Shown here: positions 61,703-64,000 of the stretch, piece after piece
How positions within the stretch are numbered: position 1 is the first letter of the stretch
Layout of the letters: every line of letters starts with the position of its first letter
Assembly: GCA_963842235.1 (NCBI GenBank)
Contig: CAWJFT010000001.1
Coordinates: 1,426,001-1,490,000 of the forward strand
DNA: 64,000 nt
Origin: JACDAN01 sp963842235
Lineage (GTDB): Bacteria; Actinomycetota; Thermoleophilia; Gaiellales; Gaiellaceae
Direction of reading: 5' to 3'
Translations under genes and position numbers: made by a program
The notes under the pieces: generated by a model
Told to the model about the DNA's origin: nothing
The model's input: only the letters and a program-made list of their open reading frames with translations
Databases searched by the model: none

Positions 61703-64000
61703 TCAGCTCTTCGCCTCGTGCCAGTCCTCGCCGACGCCGACCTCCACTGCCAGCGGCGGGTCGAGGTCGTAGGCGCCGCACATCTCCTCGCGCACGAGGT
61801 CCTTCATCGCCGAGACCTCGGCGTCCGGGACCTCGAGCAGCAGCTCGTCGTGCACCTGGAGGACGAGGCGCGCGCCTCTCCCCTCCGCGCGCAGGCGCCG
61901 ATGGATCGCGACCATCGCCTTCTTGATGATGTCCGCGTTCGAGCCCTGCATGACGAAGTTGACGGCGAGCCGCTCCCCGAACGAACGAGTCTGCCGGTTC
62001 GTCGCCCTCAGCTCCGGGACGGGCCGCCGCCGGCCGAGCAGGCTCGTCGAGTAGCCGTCCTCCTGGGCCGCTTCGATCGTCCGCTGGATGAAGTCCTGCA
62101 CGTGCGGGAAGCGTGCCAGGTACGCGTCGATCAGCGCCTGCGCCTCCTCGCGCGAGATCTCGAGGTTCTCCGAGAGCCCGAAGGACGAGATCCCGTAGAC
62201 GATCCCGAAGTTGATCATCTTCGCGGTCGAGCGGTCGGCCGTCGTCAAGGTCGCCGGGTCCTTTCCGAGCACCTCGGCCGCGGTCGCCGTGTGGATGTCC
62301 TCCCCGCGCGCGAACGCCTCGCGCAGCTTGGGCTCCCCGGAGACGTGCGCGAGGATCCTCAGCTCGATCTGCGAGTAGTCGGCCGAGAGCAGCTTGTGGC
62401 CGGGCTCCGCGACGAAAGCGGAGCGGATTTCCCGGCCGAGCTCCGTCCGGATCGGGATCGCCTGCAGGTTCGGGTTCGTCGTCGAGAGCCGCCCCGTCGA
62501 GGCGACGGCCTGGTTGAAGGTCGTGTGCAGCCGCCCGTCGTCGCCGATCAACGCCGGGAGCGGGCCGAGGTAGGTGTTGAGCAGCTTCGAGTACTCGCGC
62601 CACTCTTCGATCACGCCGACGATCTCGTGCTCGTGCCGGATCGAGCGCAGGACGCGCGTGTCGGTCGAGTACCCAGTCTTGCCCTTGCGGCCCGCGGTGA
62701 GGCCCAGCTTCTCGAAGAGGATCCTCCCCACCTGCTGCGTCGAGCCGAGCATGAACTCCTCGCCCGCGAGCTCGTACGCCTTGGCGGCGAGCTCCTCGAC
62801 CCGCTCGGCAAGTCGGGCCGTGATCTCCCCCATCCGGTAGGTGTCGATCTTGACGCCGGCGTCCTCCATCGCGGCCAGCACGCCGGTCAGCGGCAGCTCG
62901 ACGTCGCGGTAAAGCGGCTCGACTTCCCGCTCCTGGAGCCGGATCAACATCGGGTCGACCAGCCGCAGCGTGGCCGCCGCATGCCGGACGAGCGCCGCGG
63001 TGTCCTCGTCGGCCGGCGGCTCGGGAACGAGCTCGATCCCGTACTCCGCCGCCAGATCCTCGAGCGCGTACGTGGCGCGGCCCGGCTCGATCAGATAGGC
63101 CGCGATCAGCGTGTCGTCCGTCGCTTCGACCCGTTGGGCCTTGGCATCGTGGGCCACGATGTCGCCCTCCAGGCGCGGCGGCCGATCGGCGACAACCACC
63201 TCGTCCGCCGTCGCAATCGCCACTCGGTCGTCCTCGGAGGCCACACCGACCCGGCCCTCGACCACGGGGAGGCCTTCCCGCCACGAGACGGGGACGCCCT
63301 GGACGGCGCGCGCCGCGGCCGGCACCGTTGCGTCGAGCTCGTCGACCCGGTTCAGCAGGTTCCGGAACTCGAACTGCCGGAACATCTCCTTCAGCCGCGA
63401 GCGGTCGGGGGGTGAGAGGACGAGCTCGGACGGATCGCAGTCGAGCTCGAGATCGCGGCGCATCGTGGCCAGCTCCTTCGAGATCCTCGCCTGCTCAGCG
63501 TGCTCGGTGAGGTTCCTCCGCCTCGCGGGCGTCAGCTCCTCGACGTGGTCGAGGACGCCCTCCAGCGAGCCGTACTGCTGGATCAGCTGCGACGCCGTCT
63601 TGTCCCCGATTCCCGGAACGCCCGGGATGTTGTCCGACGTGTCGCCCTTGAGGCCGATGAAGTCCGGGATCTGCTCCGGCGTGATGCCGAGCCGCGCTTC
63701 GACGCGCTCGGGCGTGTAGACGTTGACGTCCGCGACGCCGCGCGGCGTCATCATCAGCACGACGTTGTCGGAGACGAGCTGAAAGGCGTCGCGGTCGGTG
63801 GAGACGACCGTCGTCTTGATCCCGGCCTGATCGGCGAGCGTCGCGAGCGTCGCGATCACGTCATCGGCCTCCCACCCCTGGAACTCGAGGTTGCGGTACC
63901 CGAACGCCTCGACGATCGGCCGAAAGTGCGGAAACTGCTCGGCGAGGAGGTCTGCCATCGGGCGTCGCTCGGCCTTGTAGGCCTCATCGAGCTCAATGCG
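61703..64000 (-). CDS. polA: DNA polymerase I, 5' end beyond the window
   Basis: At least 765 residues; the frame stays open to base 64000. Visible parts: 5'-3' exonuclease with VVSTDRDAFQLVSDNV and GLKGDTSDNIPGVPGIGDKT; an exonuclease-like middle domain lacking the DEDD acidic residues (VAIATADEVVVADRPPRLEG), so no proofreading; and the family A polymerase domain with motif A LLSADYSQIELRILAH, O-helix RSTAKMINFGIVYGISSFGL and motif C LQVHDELLLEV. The O-helix Phe is conserved, which favours dNTPs over ddNTPs. Same strand and order as rpsA and coaE. Confidence 0.96.
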   Translation of the reverse strand, partial: RIELDEAYKAERRPMADLLAEQFPHFRPIVEAFGYRNLEFQGWEADDVIATLATLADQAGIKTTVVSTDRDAFQLVSDNVVLMMTPRGVADVNVYTPERVEARLGITPEQIPDFIGLKGDTSDNIPGVPGIGDKTASQLIQQYGSLEGVLDHVEELTPARRRNLTEHAEQARISKELATMRRDLELDCDPSELVLSPPDRSRLKEMFRQFEFRNLLNRVDELDATVPAAARAVQGVPVSWREGLPVVEGRVGVASEDDRVAIATADEVVVADRPPRLEGDIVAHDAKAQRVEATDDTLIAAYLIEPGRATYALEDLAAEYGIELVPEPPADEDTAALVRHAAATLRLVDPMLIRLQEREVEPLYRDVELPLTGVLAAMEDAGVKIDTYRMGEITARLAERVEELAAKAYELAGEEFMLGSTQQVGRILFEKLGLTAGRKGKTGYSTDTRVLRSIRHEHEIVGVIEEWREYSKLLNTYLGPLPALIGDDGRLHTTFNQAVASTGRLSTTNPNLQAIPIRTELGREIRSAFVAEPGHKLLSADYSQIELRILAHVSGEPKLREAFARGEDIHTATAAEVLGKDPATLTTADRSTAKMINFGIVYGISSFGLSENLEISREEAQALIDAYLARFPHVQDFIQRTIEAAQEDGYSTSLLGRRRPVPELRATNRQTRSFGERLAVNFVMQGSNADIIKKAMVAIHRRLRAEGRGARLVLQVHDELLLEVPDAEVSAMKDLVREEMCGAYDLDPPLAVEVGVGEDWHEAKS

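Overview
The window is about 67% GC, with densely packed genes, many 1-14 bp start/stop overlaps, frequent GTG/TTG starts and several apparently leaderless genes. Together with the gene families (SARP/BTAD regulator, PASTA-tailed secreted proteins, APC permease plus TrkA pair, YbdK-type GCS2, family 4 uracil-DNA glycosylase, and polA, rpsA, coaE, uvrB and uvrA in the actinobacterial order) this points to an actinomycete-related bacterium. A deep lineage such as Thermoleophilia (Gaiellales or Solirubrobacterales) is my best guess, by inference only. I saw no tRNA, rRNA or CRISPR array.

Region 1 (1-5.6 kb, mostly minus strand) ends in the most interesting system: a clear cobalamin riboswitch (about 5578 down to 5436) leading a six-gene overlapping operon. 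It encodes two DUF4430 proteins (one secreted, one lipoprotein), an ECF transporter (T, a fused double ATPase, S) and an exported alpha/alpha-toroid protein. Eukaryotic transcobalamin and intrinsic factor consist of an alpha/alpha barrel plus a DUF4430-type domain, so this looks like a split, bacterial transcobalamin-like B12 capture module wired to an ECF importer.

Region 2 (5.6-15.1 kb): VanZ, HAD and small coiled-coil genes (plus strand), then a minus-strand run of two APC permeases with universal-stress-protein tails, a previously hidden 53-residue membrane protein between them, two TrkA-type K+ regulators, a PQQ-type sugar dehydrogenase, and hppA (membrane pyrophosphatase, with a one-base frameshift and an apparent CTG start).

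Region 3 (15.2-31.9 kb): a PASTA-tailed subtilase, DUF1844/GCS2/glycosyltransferase genes, rex, a glutaredoxin-like gene, glutamate dehydrogenase, a second subtilase, the tsaE-tsaB-rimI-tsaD cluster, a family 4 UDG with a clamp-binding tail, FmdB, then DUF2520-panC-panB, a Yip1 protein and a methyltransferase.

Region 4 (31.9-43.7 kb): uvrA with a perfect Gram-positive SOS box, a REP-associated tyrosine transposase (RAYT) with its palindromic repeats (five or six copies and variants in the window), small membrane and stress proteins, a fused phosphodiesterase/5'-nucleotidase and uvrB.

Region 5 (43.7-58.9 kb) is a regulatory and secretory segment lying between uvrB and coaE: two divergent Ser/Thr kinases, an XRE regulator divergent from a 27-residue peptide gene, a 1247-residue SARP/cyclase/ATPase regulator with an 11-bp-period operator in front of a secreted-protein operon, two MFS exporters, DUF4097 and HicB-like genes, and a TPR remnant. 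Region 6 (58.8-64 kb) is coaE, rpsA, an alpha/beta hydrolase and polA, which runs off the window.
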